Part shown: positions 19,992 to 29,845 of the stretch, in pieces
How the letters are laid out: each line of letters opens with the position of its first letter
Position numbering within the stretch: the first letter of the stretch is position 1
Source of the DNA: Pseudanabaena sp. M085S1SP2A07QC
GTDB lineage: Bacteria; Cyanobacteriota; Cyanobacteriia; Pseudanabaenales; Pseudanabaenaceae
Direction of reading: 5' to 3'
DNA length: 38,829 nucleotides
NCBI GenBank assembly: GCA_020404895.1
Contig: JADBWK010000152.1
Coordinates: forward strand, 1-38,829
Notes under the pieces: generated by a model
The model's input: only the letters and a program-made list of their open reading frames with translations
The model's database searches: none
What the model was told of the DNA's origin: nothing
Position numbers and translations under genes: made by a program

Positions 19992-22469
19992 CTAACTGGA
20001 TAATTTTGCAAGTTCTTGACAAGCAATTTGATATTGCTGATCAATTTTTGCGAGGAGTTCGGGTAAGCCTTGAATGTCTCCTCGTTTGCTCTTTAGCTCA
20101 ACTTCGAGGCAGAGCTTGCCCAATGCTTTAGCTCCCAGAATATTACTACCGCCTTTTAGAGTATGAGCATTAAAGCCAGCCTCTTGGAGATTGTTATTTG
20201 CGATCGCGCGTCGAAGATTTTGCAATAGGATTGGTGCTTCTTCGATCGTGAATAATTTGATCATCCGTCCCATTAGATTGGGATTAATTAGCTCAAGATT
20301 CATAATCGCGGCTGGATCAATTACCGAAGAAATAGCTTCTTGTGATGCTGGATCTGTGCTCTCGTGATTAAATTGAGAACCCGCAGCCCATTTCTCGAGC
20401 GTGCGGTGTAGTGAATCCATCATAATCGGCTTGCTGATGTAATCATCCATGCCAGCCCGTAAACACATTTCGCGATCGCCTTGCATCGCACTAGCTGTCA
20501 TCGCAATAATCGTCGGACGTTCATAACCTGCTTGGAATTCATCCCAATGATTAACCAAATAGGAAGCCGTTTCTAGCCCATCCATTTCGGGCATCTGCAC
20601 ATCTAGTAAGAGCAAGTCATATTGATTAACCTGTAGAGTTTCTAACACTGCCAAGCCATTATCGACAACATCAGGCTGATATCCCATTTTAATCAGCATC
20701 GCCATGGCTAGCTCTTGATTGATTATGTTGTCCTCAGCAATTAAAATTTTCAACGGGATGCGATCGCCTAGCCGAATATTACCAGTAGCATTTTTATTCA
20801 TTGCATCTTGCAACGTATAACTTGGCTGCTCCTTAGCGATTTGGGTCATCACCGTAAATGAAAAAGTCGAACCCTGATTAGCCTTACTTTCAACTTGAAT
20901 TGTGCCCCCCATGCTTTCGACCAAATTCTTGCAGATCACCAGTCCTAGCCCAGTCCCACCATACTTGCGGGAGGTAGAAACCGTTGCTTGTGCAAAAGGC
21001 TGAAAGAGCCGCTGCATTTGTTCTTTACTAATGCCAATACCTGTATCAGTGACCGCAAACAACAACTGAAAAGGGCGATCGGCTGTGGGAACTTGATCAG
21101 AAGCTAAGCGTACCCCAATTCGCACTGAACCTGAATCCGTAAATTTAAGCGCATTTGAAACCAAATTCAATAAAATTTGCCGCAGTCTTGTCACATCACC
21201 AATGATAAATGGTGGCACTTGGGGCTGCATCAAAACTTCAAACCTGAGACTTTTTTCTTTGGCTTTAGGTAACTGCACATCATAGATATCGCGCACTAGG
21301 GCTTTTACATCCAGAGGCGCATTTTCTAATTCCAATTTACCCGATTCAATTTTGGAGAAGTCCAAAATATCATTGATTACTGAAAGCAGCATTTCTCCGC
21401 TGACTTGGATCGTGCGAACAAATTTATTCTGTTCGGCGTTGAGATCAGTACTTGCTAAGAGTTGGGTCATGCCGAGCACCCCATTAATCGGTGTGCGAAT
21501 TTCATGGCTCATCATCGCCAGAAATGCTGCTTTGGTACTAACTGCTCCTTCTGCATCCTCTTTCGCTTTACGGAGATCTTTCATTAATTGCATCTGTCGC
21601 CGCTCTGCATGTTTTTTGGTAGTAATATCGCGAAAACACCAAATCAAGCCAAAAAACTTGTTTTGCGCAGAACTGACAGGGCTTGTGTAGTAATCAAATA
21701 TGCGATCGCCATAAACAATTTCGCCATGTCTAACTAGATCGGGTGCATCGTAGGTAGTCTCTAACAGATTTATTAAAGCGGTGGGAAGATCAGGTTTAGT
21801 TAGAAATGCCCCTAATGGCGATCCGTTCTGAAATTTAAGCTCAGTATCATCATCAATAAATAAGTCATGGGGAATATTCCACATTTCGCAAAAACGACGA
21901 TTAAGACTGACGATCCGCCCCTGTTCATCGACGGCAAAAATTCCATCGATCGCAGCCTCTTTTTGAGCATGGAGTAATAAGTTCGTCCGCTGAAGATCTT
22001 TAACCATCTCAACGTGGTCAAGGGCTAATTGTGAAAGTTCTTGGGTCTTTAGAGTCAGTTGTAGTTGCTGTTGCCGCAATGTCAAATGTACTTGTACGCG
22101 AGCAAATAGCTCGGCAAGTTGCAGGGGCTTGACGACGATGTAGTCTGCGCCACCAAGTTCAAAAGCTTTAAGCTTTGCTTGGAGGTCGTCATGGCTACTC
22201 GTAAATATAATTGGGATATTTTCAGCGATCGCATTGGCTGTAAGAACACAACAAAGTTCATTGTCACTTACTTGTGACATAAATATATTCAACAGGATCA
22301 AGTCTGGAGGATGGGATTGCACAGTTAGCAAAGCCTCACTACTATCTCCAGTAGCTTTGACGATATAGCCATATTCTTTCAGTGCTGATGCTAGCTCATG
22401 GCGAATATCTGGCTGATCGTCAACTACAAGTATTGTTGCTTGAAAAACATCGATCGCTTTTGCTTGCAC
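19992..22469 (-). CDS. Hybrid histidine kinase: REC*-PAS-HK-REC-Hpt
   Basis: 825 aa, GTG 22469 with AAGGTGAT upstream. The N-terminal receiver (12-130) keeps DD17-18 and K114, but the phosphoacceptor position is Asn (N61, LILLNIFM), so this domain cannot take phosphate in the usual way. A coiled coil (130-170) and PAS (172-285) come next. The HisKA phospho-His is H322 ([12 protein letters not shown]). An HATPase_c with DTGIGIS and GGTGLGL boxes follows, then a second receiver with an intact [12 protein letters not shown], and an Hpt with AHTLKGGS near residue 775. This is a complete internal phosphorelay, His-Asp-His, that passes phosphate to an outside regulator. No transmembrane helix, so it is cytoplasmic. 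Very similar in plan to the kinase at 30979-33333. Confidence 0.92.
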   Translation of the reverse strand: MQAKAIDVFQATILVVDDQPDIRHELASALKEYGYIVKATGDSSEALLTVQSHPPDLILLNIFMSQVSDNELCCVLTANAIAENIPIIFTSSHDDLQAKLKAFELGGADYIVVKPLQLAELFARVQVHLTLRQQQLQLTLKTQELSQLALDHVEMVKDLQRTNLLLHAQKEAAIDGIFAVDEQGRIVSLNRRFCEMWNIPHDLFIDDDTELKFQNGSPLGAFLTKPDLPTALINLLETTYDAPDLVRHGEIVYGDRIFDYYTSPVSSAQNKFFGLIWCFRDITTKKHAERRQMQLMKDLRKAKEDAEGAVSTKAAFLAMMSHEIRTPINGVLGMTQLLASTDLNAEQNKFVRTIQVSGEMLLSVINDILDFSKIESGKLELENAPLDVKALVRDIYDVQLPKAKEKSLRFEVLMQPQVPPFIIGDVTRLRQILLNLVSNALKFTDSGSVRIGVRLASDQVPTADRPFQLLFAVTDTGIGISKEQMQRLFQPFAQATVSTSRKYGGTGLGLVICKNLVESMGGTIQVESKANQGSTFSFTVMTQIAKEQPSYTLQDAMNKNATGNIRLGDRIPLKILIAEDNIINQELAMAMLIKMGYQPDVVDNGLAVLETLQVNQYDLLLLDVQMPEMDGLETASYLVNHWDEFQAGYERPTIIAMTASAMQGDREMCLRAGMDDYISKPIMMDSLHRTLEKWAAGSQFNHESTDPASQEAISSVIDPAAIMNLELINPNLMGRMIKLFTIEEAPILLQNLRRAIANNNLQEAGFNAHTLKGGSNILGAKALGKLCLEVELKSKRGDIQGLPELLAKIDQQYQIACQELAKLSS

Positions 22470-22472
22470 GAC

Positions 22473-22491
22473 TTGATCACCTTTTGATCAC
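22473..22491. promoter_or_regulatory. Direct repeat TTGATCAC upstream of hybrid kinase
   Basis: TTGATCAC at 22473-22480 and 22484-22491, an 11-bp period, directly before the GTG start. TGATCA is itself a palindrome. It could be an operator or simply contain the Shine-Dalgarno (AAGGTGAT on the minus strand). Confidence 0.3.
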
Positions 22492-22552
22492 TTTAGTAGA
22501 AGGCTTACAGTGGTTTGTACTGAAGTAAAAGTAATATTTTTATAAAAAGAAC

Positions 22553-22602
22553 TGCTAATCATATTTTTATATTTTTATATTTTTATAAAAATATGATTAG
22601 CA
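22553..22602. repeat. 18-bp hairpin with AT-rich loop
   Basis: TGCTAATCATATTTTTAT (22553-22570) and its complement (22585-22602) around ATTTTTATATTTTT. It lies upstream of the hybrid kinase and next to MITE copy 2. Confidence 0.7.
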
Positions 22603-22606
22603 AAAT

Positions 22607-22699
22607 TAGGACTTGTGCAAAATGACGAAATGTAGGGGCAATTCATGAATTGCCCCTACGATGAAATGCTTTTTTCAAGACGTTTTTGCGTAAGTCCTA
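22607..22699. mobile_element. 93-bp MITE-like element, copy 2
   Basis: Same length as 19893-19985. It has TAGGACTTGTGCAAAA and TTTTTGCGTAAGTCCTA ends, the identical GTAGGGGCAATTCATGAATT core, and ACGATGAAATGC after the core. The copies differ mainly in the right interior. It ends 7 nt from the tldD stop. Confidence 0.75.
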
Positions 22700-22705
22700 A
22701 AAATA

Positions 22706-24175
22706 TTAACGACCACCGACGGTAATCGCGTCTACTTTGATATGGGGTTGCCCAACGGTGACATAGACACTACCACTGATAGAACCACAGAAACCAGCGG
22801 CGAGTTCGAGATCGCGAGAACTCATCGAGATTTCTTGCATAATTTCTTTGGCATCGCCGAGCAGCGTTGCGCCCTTGAGCGGTTTAGTAATCTTGCCATT
22901 TTCAATGAGATAAGCTTCGTCAACGGCAAAGTTAAATTGACCAGTAGGCAAGACACTGCCACCACCCATCTTTTTGCAGTAGATCCCTTTATCGACTGAG
23001 GCAAAAAGATCATCTAAAGAAAAATCACCTGCATCGATATAGGTATTTCGCATCCGACTAGCTGCTGCATAGGCATAGCTTTGGCGACGACCGCTACCTG
23101 TGCGTGGATGCCCTGTGCGTAACTCACCAGCGCGATCGCTAATAAAGTTTTTCAGAATGCCATTCTCAATTAAGAGTGTGCGCTGTGTGGGCATTCCTTC
23201 ATCATCCATATCGATGGTTCCAAAGGCTTCTTCAGAGCGTCCTTCATCCCAAGCCGTGAGATTTTCATGGGCGATCTTTTGACCTTTCATTTCGGCAAAT
23301 GGTGTAGTTTTAGCTTCGATGCCCGTAGTTTCTAGCAAATGTCCACAAGCCTCATGGAAGATCACACCGCCAAACTGGTTTGCCATGATGATCGGATAGG
23401 AGCCAGATTCGACATAATCGGCATAGAGCATTTTCCCTGCGGCTTCAATAATTTCATCGACGACAGGTTCGTAGTTCCAATTGCGGAGATAGCTGGGGTC
23501 GCTTGTGCCGCCAACACGCTTACCAATGGATGAACGATTTGCACCGTCAGCACAGAGTAAGTTAGAACCAATTGACTGGGTGAGGCGAATATCTCTGGCA
23601 AACGTGCCATCACTTGCCGCAACTAAGATCTCCTGCCAATCACGGAAATATCCCGATCGCCTTGATTGGATATGCTTGCCCTTTTTGGCAAGCATCTGAT
23701 TTGTACCAAGAAGAATATCGCCCATTTCGCGCATGGGGCTACATTGGGCGATCCATGATTCTTTGTTCTTTTTGGTAGCATAGTCACGAAAGAGTTCCAA
23801 ATGAATCGATGGAATAATTGAGCTTTGAGAGGGAAGTTGTAATCCTAAAATGGAAAGGGCACGTTCGAGGGCAGATTTTAAGCCTAGGAAAGTCAAATTA
23901 TTAGTACTGACATAGCAATCAGCTTTGCCTTTGAAGGCGCGAATCCCTGCGCCTGTGGATAAACGTGGTGAGATGCTGGTAATTGTGTCATCTTCAGCGA
24001 GACAGCTAATGTAATTATTTCGCTCTAGGAAAAATTCCACAAAATCGGCTCCTGCGGCGCGACCGAGCCCCAACAAGATCGAGAGAGGGGCTTCCCATGT
24101 TTCGTCAAAGCGATCGCTAACGAGAGAATATTGCAGATTTGGTAGCTCTTTGGTCTGGAGCAGGTTACTGATCAT
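22706..24175 (-). CDS. tldD: TldD-family metalloprotease
   Basis: About 489 aa. Start ATG 24175 ([20 protein letters not shown]); a TTG at 24187 would add four residues. The TldD/PmbA family consists of zinc peptidases, and in E. coli the TldD/TldE pair matures peptides such as microcin B17. The zinc motif HEACGH (HExxxH type) lies in [20 protein letters not shown]. The family blocks [20 protein letters not shown] and the C-terminal [20 protein letters not shown] are both present. No signal peptide, so cytoplasmic. Its usual partner gene (tldE/pmbA) is not in the window. Confidence 0.92.
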   Translation of the reverse strand: MISNLLQTKELPNLQYSLVSDRFDETWEAPLSILLGLGRAAGADFVEFFLERNNYISCLAEDDTITSISPRLSTGAGIRAFKGKADCYVSTNNLTFLGLKSALERALSILGLQLPSQSSIIPSIHLELFRDYATKKNKESWIAQCSPMREMGDILLGTNQMLAKKGKHIQSRRSGYFRDWQEILVAASDGTFARDIRLTQSIGSNLLCADGANRSSIGKRVGGTSDPSYLRNWNYEPVVDEIIEAAGKMLYADYVESGSYPIIMANQFGGVIFHEACGHLLETTGIEAKTTPFAEMKGQKIAHENLTAWDEGRSEEAFGTIDMDDEGMPTQRTLLIENGILKNFISDRAGELRTGHPRTGSGRRQSYAYAAASRMRNTYIDAGDFSLDDLFASVDKGIYCKKMGGGSVLPTGQFNFAVDEAYLIENGKITKPLKGATLLGDAKEIMQEISMSSRDLELAAGFCGSISGSVYVTVGQPHIKVDAITVGGR

Positions 24176-24274
24176 AGTGGCTAGCAATTTGTTGATTAGT
24201 TCTTCTGCAAGTGTAACAAATCAATAAACATAAAAAAGTCGGTCTTGCCATCAAGCGTTGAAACGGATGGTTTT

Positions 24275-24345
24275 GTCCGTGAAATCAAGGGAATTACCCC
24301 AGCCTAACCCTCCTCTCTGCAAGGAAATGGTTAGTCTGGGGTAAA
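24275..24345. repeat. Interspersed repeat, inverted copy of 33866-33975
   Basis: GAAATCAAGGGAATTACCCC followed by AGCCTAACCC is the reverse complement of GGGTTAG.GTGGGGTAATTCCC and the following TTGATTTCAC near 33880-33918. A second half, GCAAGGAAATGGTTAGTCTG and GGGTAAATT, repeats the same unit in the other direction, so each copy is a loose palindrome. Confidence 0.6.
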
Positions 24346-24363
24346 TTTAAAATAATAAATCAC

Positions 24364-26112
24364 CTAAGTTTGCAGATAAATTCTCTCAACTTCTAACGCA
24401 GGGAGAGGCTTGTTAAATAAGTAGCCTTGCCCATATTTACAACCAACATTTTGCAGCCATTCAAGCTGAGCCTTTGTTTCAATCCCCTCGGCAATCACCG
24501 CTAAACCAAGTTGATTACTAAGAGCAATGATAGTATCTACGACATGGTAGTTACGATTTTCAGTTTGAATTTGACTCACAAAAGATCGATCAATTTTGAG
24601 ATTATCCACAGGAAAACGATGGAGATAACCGAGAGAAGAATAGCCAGTTCCAAAATCATCAATGCTGATTTGAATGTGACGCGATCGCAATTCTTTAGTA
24701 ATAGCGATCGCAGTTTCGGCGCTATCCATAATTGCACTTTCAGTAATTTCTAATTTGATATTGGTAGGATTAACTTTAGTTTCGGCAAGAATGCGATCGA
24801 TATCAGCAAGGAGAGTCGCGCAAGAAAATTGCCGCACCGAGAGATTCACACTCATGGTTAGCTCTGTCCAACCTTGCTGTTGCCATATATAAAGCTGCTC
24901 ACAAGCCTGTTTAAATATCAGCATCCCCACAGGTACGATTAAGCCCGTTGTTTCCATAGAAGGAATAAATTCAGCAGGGGAAACCATACCTCGCTCAGCA
25001 TTTCGCCAACGCACTAATGCTTCAAATCCTACTAGTTTTTGGTTTTGCAACTCAATGATCGGTTGATAATAGAGAATAAACTCTTGTTGCTCTAGCGCCC
25101 GCTGAAGATCATTTTCTAAAATCAAGCGATTGAACATAGTAAGATGCATTTGACGATCAAAGATTTGATGACTATCTTTACCACGCAGTTTGGCTTGATA
25201 CATTGCTGTATCTGCATCTTGCAAGAGTTCATCAGCTTTGCGATCGCTATTTACTCCTAAAGCAATTCCCATGCAGACCGTAATGAAGATTTCACAATTT
25301 GCGACTACGAAGGGTTTTGTAAAACTTTGGAGAATCTTTTGAAGAAATGGCTCTATCGAACTTTCTTGATCAATCTGATGCAGCAAGAAACAAAATTCAT
25401 CGCCACCCATCCGCGCCAATAAATCATTGGGGCTAAGGTGCTGCTGTAGACGTTGGGCGATCGCAATTAGTAATTGATTACCCACAGCATGCCCAAAAGA
25501 ACCATTCACCAATTTGAATTGATCGCAATCTATATAGACTAAAGCGAGGGATGATTCTCCTGCTTTTAAGTTCTCTTTTAATTCTTGAATTAAGAATGCT
25601 CGACTCGGCAACTTAGTGAGAGCATCCTCTAAAAGCATATTTTGCAACTGTGCAGTACGCTTTTGCACCATTGCTTCTAGTTGGGTATTAAAGATTGCTA
25701 ATTGTTGATATTGCTGGTGAATGCGAATCATTGAGCGCACCCTTGCAGTTAGCTCTAAACGATTGACGGGTTTACTAATAAAGTCGTCAGCGCCAGCAAA
25801 TAAGCATTGGGCAAGATCCTTTTTAGTGGTTAAGGCTGTAACTACAATAATTGGGACAGCACTCCATTTTGGCATCGCTTTAATCCGCCGACAGACCTCA
25901 ATGCCGTCCATATCTGGCATCATTACATCTAACAAAATTAGATCGGGTTGAAATGCTTCAAGATAAGCGATCGCATCTTTACCACTAGCCGCGTAATGCA
26001 AATGATAGTCTTGATTTTCCTGTTCAAAGTATTCACTAGTACTTAGGAGCGTTTCAATGACATCAAAATTATCAGGCTCATCGTCAACGACTAGGATAGA
26101 AGGTTTGTTCAT
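24364..26112 (-). CDS. Response regulator with GGDEF and EAL domains
   Basis: 582 aa. Receiver domain 5-130 with phosphoacceptor D62 (LILLDVMMPDMDG) and K114. A short coiled coil follows, then a GGDEF domain with an intact GGDEF motif at 236-240 and an EAL domain with EAL at 364-366 and DDFGTGYSSLGYLHRF. It can therefore in principle both make and break cyclic di-GMP; which activity dominates cannot be told from sequence. It is the last gene of the minus-strand signalling cluster, 65 nt after the CBS-kinase gene. Its receiver is nearly the same as those of the proteins at 29846-30982 and 30979-33333, and it is a natural output for that cluster's phosphate. Confidence 0.93.
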   Translation of the reverse strand: MNKPSILVVDDEPDNFDVIETLLSTSEYFEQENQDYHLHYAASGKDAIAYLEAFQPDLILLDVMMPDMDGIEVCRRIKAMPKWSAVPIIVVTALTTKKDLAQCLFAGADDFISKPVNRLELTARVRSMIRIHQQYQQLAIFNTQLEAMVQKRTAQLQNMLLEDALTKLPSRAFLIQELKENLKAGESSLALVYIDCDQFKLVNGSFGHAVGNQLLIAIAQRLQQHLSPNDLLARMGGDEFCFLLHQIDQESSIEPFLQKILQSFTKPFVVANCEIFITVCMGIALGVNSDRKADELLQDADTAMYQAKLRGKDSHQIFDRQMHLTMFNRLILENDLQRALEQQEFILYYQPIIELQNQKLVGFEALVRWRNAERGMVSPAEFIPSMETTGLIVPVGMLIFKQACEQLYIWQQQGWTELTMSVNLSVRQFSCATLLADIDRILAETKVNPTNIKLEITESAIMDSAETAIAITKELRSRHIQISIDDFGTGYSSLGYLHRFPVDNLKIDRSFVSQIQTENRNYHVVDTIIALSNQLGLAVIAEGIETKAQLEWLQNVGCKYGQGYLFNKPLPALEVERIYLQT

Positions 26113-26177
26113 GGGAATTAATTAATGACTAATTGAGGACTATTAGATAGAGGATTGAGAATCAGAATAATTTGAGT

Positions 26178-29100
26178 CTAATTAGAGACTAAAATTTTTT
26201 GAATAAGTTGTGTTAATTGCCTCAGCTTAACAGGTTTGCTCAAATAGTCATTAGCTCCTGCGGCAAGACAATGCTCTACATCTTTGTCCATGGCTAAAGC
26301 TGTGATGGCAATTATGGGAACATGATCGAGGCTAGGAATTTTGCGAATCTGTTTGGTAGCTTCTATGCCATCCATCACAGGCATTTGAATATCCATCAAA
26401 ATTAAATCAGGTTTTGATACTTGTACTAAGGCGAGCGCTTCTTGTCCATTTTGGGCTACCACAATTTTATAGCCTTTAGCCGTTAAGTAGCTAGAAATTG
26501 TCATGGTGTTAAGTTCATTGTCTTCTACTAGCAAAATTGTATAGGAACGGCTTTGTGTGTTCTGGTTGCATTCAGAAGCGGCTTCAGTCTGATTGATGAC
26601 GGATGGCAATACTTTAGTAGATGCTTTATAGGGAAGCGCAATTGTAAAGCAGCTACCGACACCTATTTCACTCGTTAGCATGACTATACCACCATGCATT
26701 TCCACTATGCGTTTCACTAGCGCTAACCCCAATCCTGTACCCTGATATTGACGATTAAGAGCACTATCGATTTGAATAAAAGGCTGAAACAGCTTAGTAA
26801 TATTTGCTGGAGAAATACCGATACCTGTATCGATCACCGAGAAGTAAAGATAGCTCGATTCTGCTAATTCGGGTTTGGTGCTAATGATCGCAGAAGGTTG
26901 ATTAGAAGAGGCTTGATTACCCAAAGAAGGGGGATGATTACCACTAACTTCTAAAGTAATGAATCCACCATCTGGAGTAAATTTGACAGCATTATTAAGC
27001 AAGTTGATCAAGACTTGGCGAATACGTCTTTCATCGACATTTAATTCCAAAAGATTGGGTGCGATTCTTGTTTCTAACTGGATACTTTTTTTGAGGGCTT
27101 GCTGTTTAACAAAAGGAAGACAGGATTGACAGAGAAATTCGACAGGAACATTGGAGTATTCTAGATCAATTTGCCCAGATTCTATTTTAGCGATATCGAG
27201 AATGTCATTAATGAGTTCCAATAGATGCAATCCACTACGTTCAATAGTTTGCAAAGCCTTGATTTGAGAATCAGTAACTTTGCCAAAAATCTGCTCTTGT
27301 ATTCCCTCCGTCATCCCCAGAATCGCATTAAGTGGGGTGCGGAGTTCATGGCTCATATTAGCTAAGAATTCATCTTTTAATCGGGTAGCACGCGCAAGTT
27401 CTTCATTGGACATTGCTAGCTTTTGATTAATTTCGGTAAGGTGCTGCTGAGTTTTGTGCCGATCGCGAAGTTCTTGCTGCAACTTTTCAAATAAATCAGC
27501 TTGTTGAATGGCGATCGCTAACTGATTCGCAATTTGTTGGAGTAAATTAATTTCCCATGTTTGCCAATGTCGCGGGCGATCGCATTGATGCACGATCAGC
27601 AATCCCCAAAGGCTATTATTTTGAATAATCGGAACAACGAGCTTGGCTCTGACCTGTCTTTCGGTAAGAAACTCTACCAGACAGGGTAACATCTCATTCG
27701 ACTGGGCTTCGCGATCACTGAGGGCGTATATTCTTCCTTTAATATAGCGATCATAATTAACTTGAGGGAAAATCTCTTTAGGAAAAGTAATATCTAAAAT
27801 TGGGGACCATTGCGGCAATACAGATTCAGCAATGGCGGAACCTGTTCCGTCAGGAAAGACTCGATAAACTAGTACCCGATCTGATTTTAAAACTTGATGA
27901 ACTTGTTGCACCGTGGCTTGCAGGATCTCAGGCAAATTCAAGGTCAAGCGAATTCGTTGAGTAATTGCGGCAAGTAATTTTTCCTGATCAACCTGTTGGC
28001 GAATCAATTCCTCTGCTTGCTTGCGATCACTAATATCCACTACCACAAAGATACATTCGTCCTCGGAGAGCAGCGCCAGTCCAACGAGCACATGAACAGA
28101 ATGCCCATCCTTGTGATAATAGACTTTTTCCCAAGGCTCAATCACGAGACTAAGTTTTAGATGCTGGATGGCATGACGATCGATTGGCAGATATTCGGGA
28201 GGAGTAATATTTTCCCAGCTAATTTGCTTGGCGTTCAGATCTTCTCTGGTATAGCCAAGCATTTCTAAGAAGCGATCGTTAGCATCGCTAATCTGACCAT
28301 TCAAGTCAGTAAACATCATCCCTACGATGTCTGACTCATATATGCGTCGAAACCGAGTTTCACTTTTCTGTAGAGCTAGTTCCGCCTGTTTGCGTTCAGT
28401 TTGATCGCGGACAATGATCAACACCTCGTCATCGCTAATCGGCACAATCCGTACTTCTTCAAAGACAAATCGATCGCCTCGATATATCTGATGCTCATAA
28501 ACCTGTAATTCCCCCGTAGCGATCGATTTTTCGAGCATCTCTAACTGCTGCTGTAATAGATCAGGTGGCAATACTTCCGAGAGATGATTCTGAATTGGCA
28601 AGAAATTTTGTTCGGGATACTTAGAATTGATATATTCCAAGCATTTACCATCGCGCGACACCCGCAGTAATAAATCAGGAATAGCCTCGATTATTGCGCG
28701 TACATGGGATTCACTACTGTGAAGAGCTTTAGTCCTTTCTTGGACTTTAATTTCTAAGGATTGATTGAGTTCGATGAGTTCTGCTTCTACTTTTTTGCGC
28801 TCAATTAATTCTTCTTGTAGCTGTTGATAGGTGATGACTTGTTGATTTTCTAATAACTCATTGCGACCTTCCAACAAAGATATCTTTTCCGCCTCTAGGC
28901 GTATCACCTTTTGCTCTAGAACCTCCGCTAAATTGTAAATCTCGATCGGATTAAGTTGTAGTAAGCTCGTCTGGGTGATGATTCCCAAGATTGCTCCTTC
29001 TTCACCAACTACAGCGATACGACTGATGAAGTGCTGCTCCATGATTTGATGTACCATCCACAGCGAATCCTCTGGCTTGACCGCAAAGATCGGAGTGCTC

Positions 29101-29810
29101 ATCATCGCAGCCGCAGTCCAACTTTCTAGGTTTAAGCCTAGGGCTTGAAATTGGACAATATCGCGCTCAGCCAAAATCCCCACAGGTACTTGCAAACAAT
29201 TATCTTGTTTTAATCTAGTTTCTGCAATGATCACAGAGCTAATGCGATAGTGCGCCATCAGTTTAGCGATCGCCAGCATTGATTCTTCGGGAGCAGCACA
29301 GATCACTTCACGAGTCATCACTTCTTTTACAAGCCTTAGTCGCAACAGATCGATCGGTCGAGAGGTTTGACGTAAACTTTCATAGGTGACAAGTCCCACA
29401 AGGCGATCGCTATCATCCACAATTGGCAAATGACGGATATGGTGCTGCTGAATGAGATTAATTGCCAAAAACAAATCAGTAAAAGCAGACTCTCGCAGAG
29501 TGACTAAAGGACGAGCCATGACTTCTGTTACTGTAACGTCTAGGGGAAGTTGCTCGGCGCTTAGACGCACTACATCTCTCTCGGTGACGATGCCTACTAA
29601 CTGCTCATTATCTACAACCAATACACAACTTGCTCGCACTTCGATCACCAATTGAGCCGATTGATTATCTATGGTTTTAGCTGCATCACATTGCGATTGC
29701 ACCCCGCTCATTTGCGCGATCGCCTCCGAAACCTTAGTTTCAGTCGAAACAATAATGGGATTACGAATAATCGCTGATGTTAGTTCTATTTGAGCAGGGG
29801 AATTAAACAT
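26178..29810 (-). CDS. Hybrid kinase: 4xCBS-PAS-PAS-GAF-HK-REC
   Basis: About 1210 aa. ATG 29810 chosen; a TTG at 29834 is possible. Residue numbers count from the TTG. Four CBS motifs lie near 25-90, 105-155, 170-228 and 243-293 (ERDVV, YESL, ERDIV and QTSLL ends), so the input may be an adenine nucleotide such as ATP, AMP or c-di-AMP. A coiled coil (300-375) and PAS domains (376-485, 490-610) follow. The GAF (635-785) resembles phytochrome/cyanobacteriochrome GAFs; Cys718 sits at the bilin position but is followed by Leu, not His (LPCLVEFL). The kinase His is H829 (MSHELRTPLNAILG). HATPase and a C-terminal receiver (LILMDIQMPVMDG) are intact. No membrane helix. The kinase module is nearly the same as that of the 1105-aa protein upstream. 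Confidence 0.9.
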   Translation of the reverse strand: MFNSPAQIELTSAIIRNPIIVSTETKVSEAIAQMSGVQSQCDAAKTIDNQSAQLVIEVRASCVLVVDNEQLVGIVTERDVVRLSAEQLPLDVTVTEVMARPLVTLRESAFTDLFLAINLIQQHHIRHLPIVDDSDRLVGLVTYESLRQTSRPIDLLRLRLVKEVMTREVICAAPEESMLAIAKLMAHYRISSVIIAETRLKQDNCLQVPVGILAERDIVQFQALGLNLESWTAAAMMSTPIFAVKPEDSLWMVHQIMEQHFISRIAVVGEEGAILGIITQTSLLQLNPIEIYNLAEVLEQKVIRLEAEKISLLEGRNELLENQQVITYQQLQEELIERKKVEAELIELNQSLEIKVQERTKALHSSESHVRAIIEAIPDLLLRVSRDGKCLEYINSKYPEQNFLPIQNHLSEVLPPDLLQQQLEMLEKSIATGELQVYEHQIYRGDRFVFEEVRIVPISDDEVLIIVRDQTERKQAELALQKSETRFRRIYESDIVGMMFTDLNGQISDANDRFLEMLGYTREDLNAKQISWENITPPEYLPIDRHAIQHLKLSLVIEPWEKVYYHKDGHSVHVLVGLALLSEDECIFVVVDISDRKQAEELIRQQVDQEKLLAAITQRIRLTLNLPEILQATVQQVHQVLKSDRVLVYRVFPDGTGSAIAESVLPQWSPILDITFPKEIFPQVNYDRYIKGRIYALSDREAQSNEMLPCLVEFLTERQVRAKLVVPIIQNNSLWGLLIVHQCDRPRHWQTWEINLLQQIANQLAIAIQQADLFEKLQQELRDRHKTQQHLTEINQKLAMSNEELARATRLKDEFLANMSHELRTPLNAILGMTEGIQEQIFGKVTDSQIKALQTIERSGLHLLELINDILDIAKIESGQIDLEYSNVPVEFLCQSCLPFVKQQALKKSIQLETRIAPNLLELNVDERRIRQVLINLLNNAVKFTPDGGFITLEVSGNHPPSLGNQASSNQPSAIISTKPELAESSYLYFSVIDTGIGISPANITKLFQPFIQIDSALNRQYQGTGLGLALVKRIVEMHGGIVMLTSEIGVGSCFTIALPYKASTKVLPSVINQTEAASECNQNTQSRSYTILLVEDNELNTMTISSYLTAKGYKIVVAQNGQEALALVQVSKPDLILMDIQMPVMDGIEATKQIRKIPSLDHVPIIAITALAMDKDVEHCLAAGANDYLSKPVKLRQLTQLIQKILVSN

Positions 29811-29845
29811 AAATTTATGAGGATCTGTTCTCAACTAAAGTGGAA

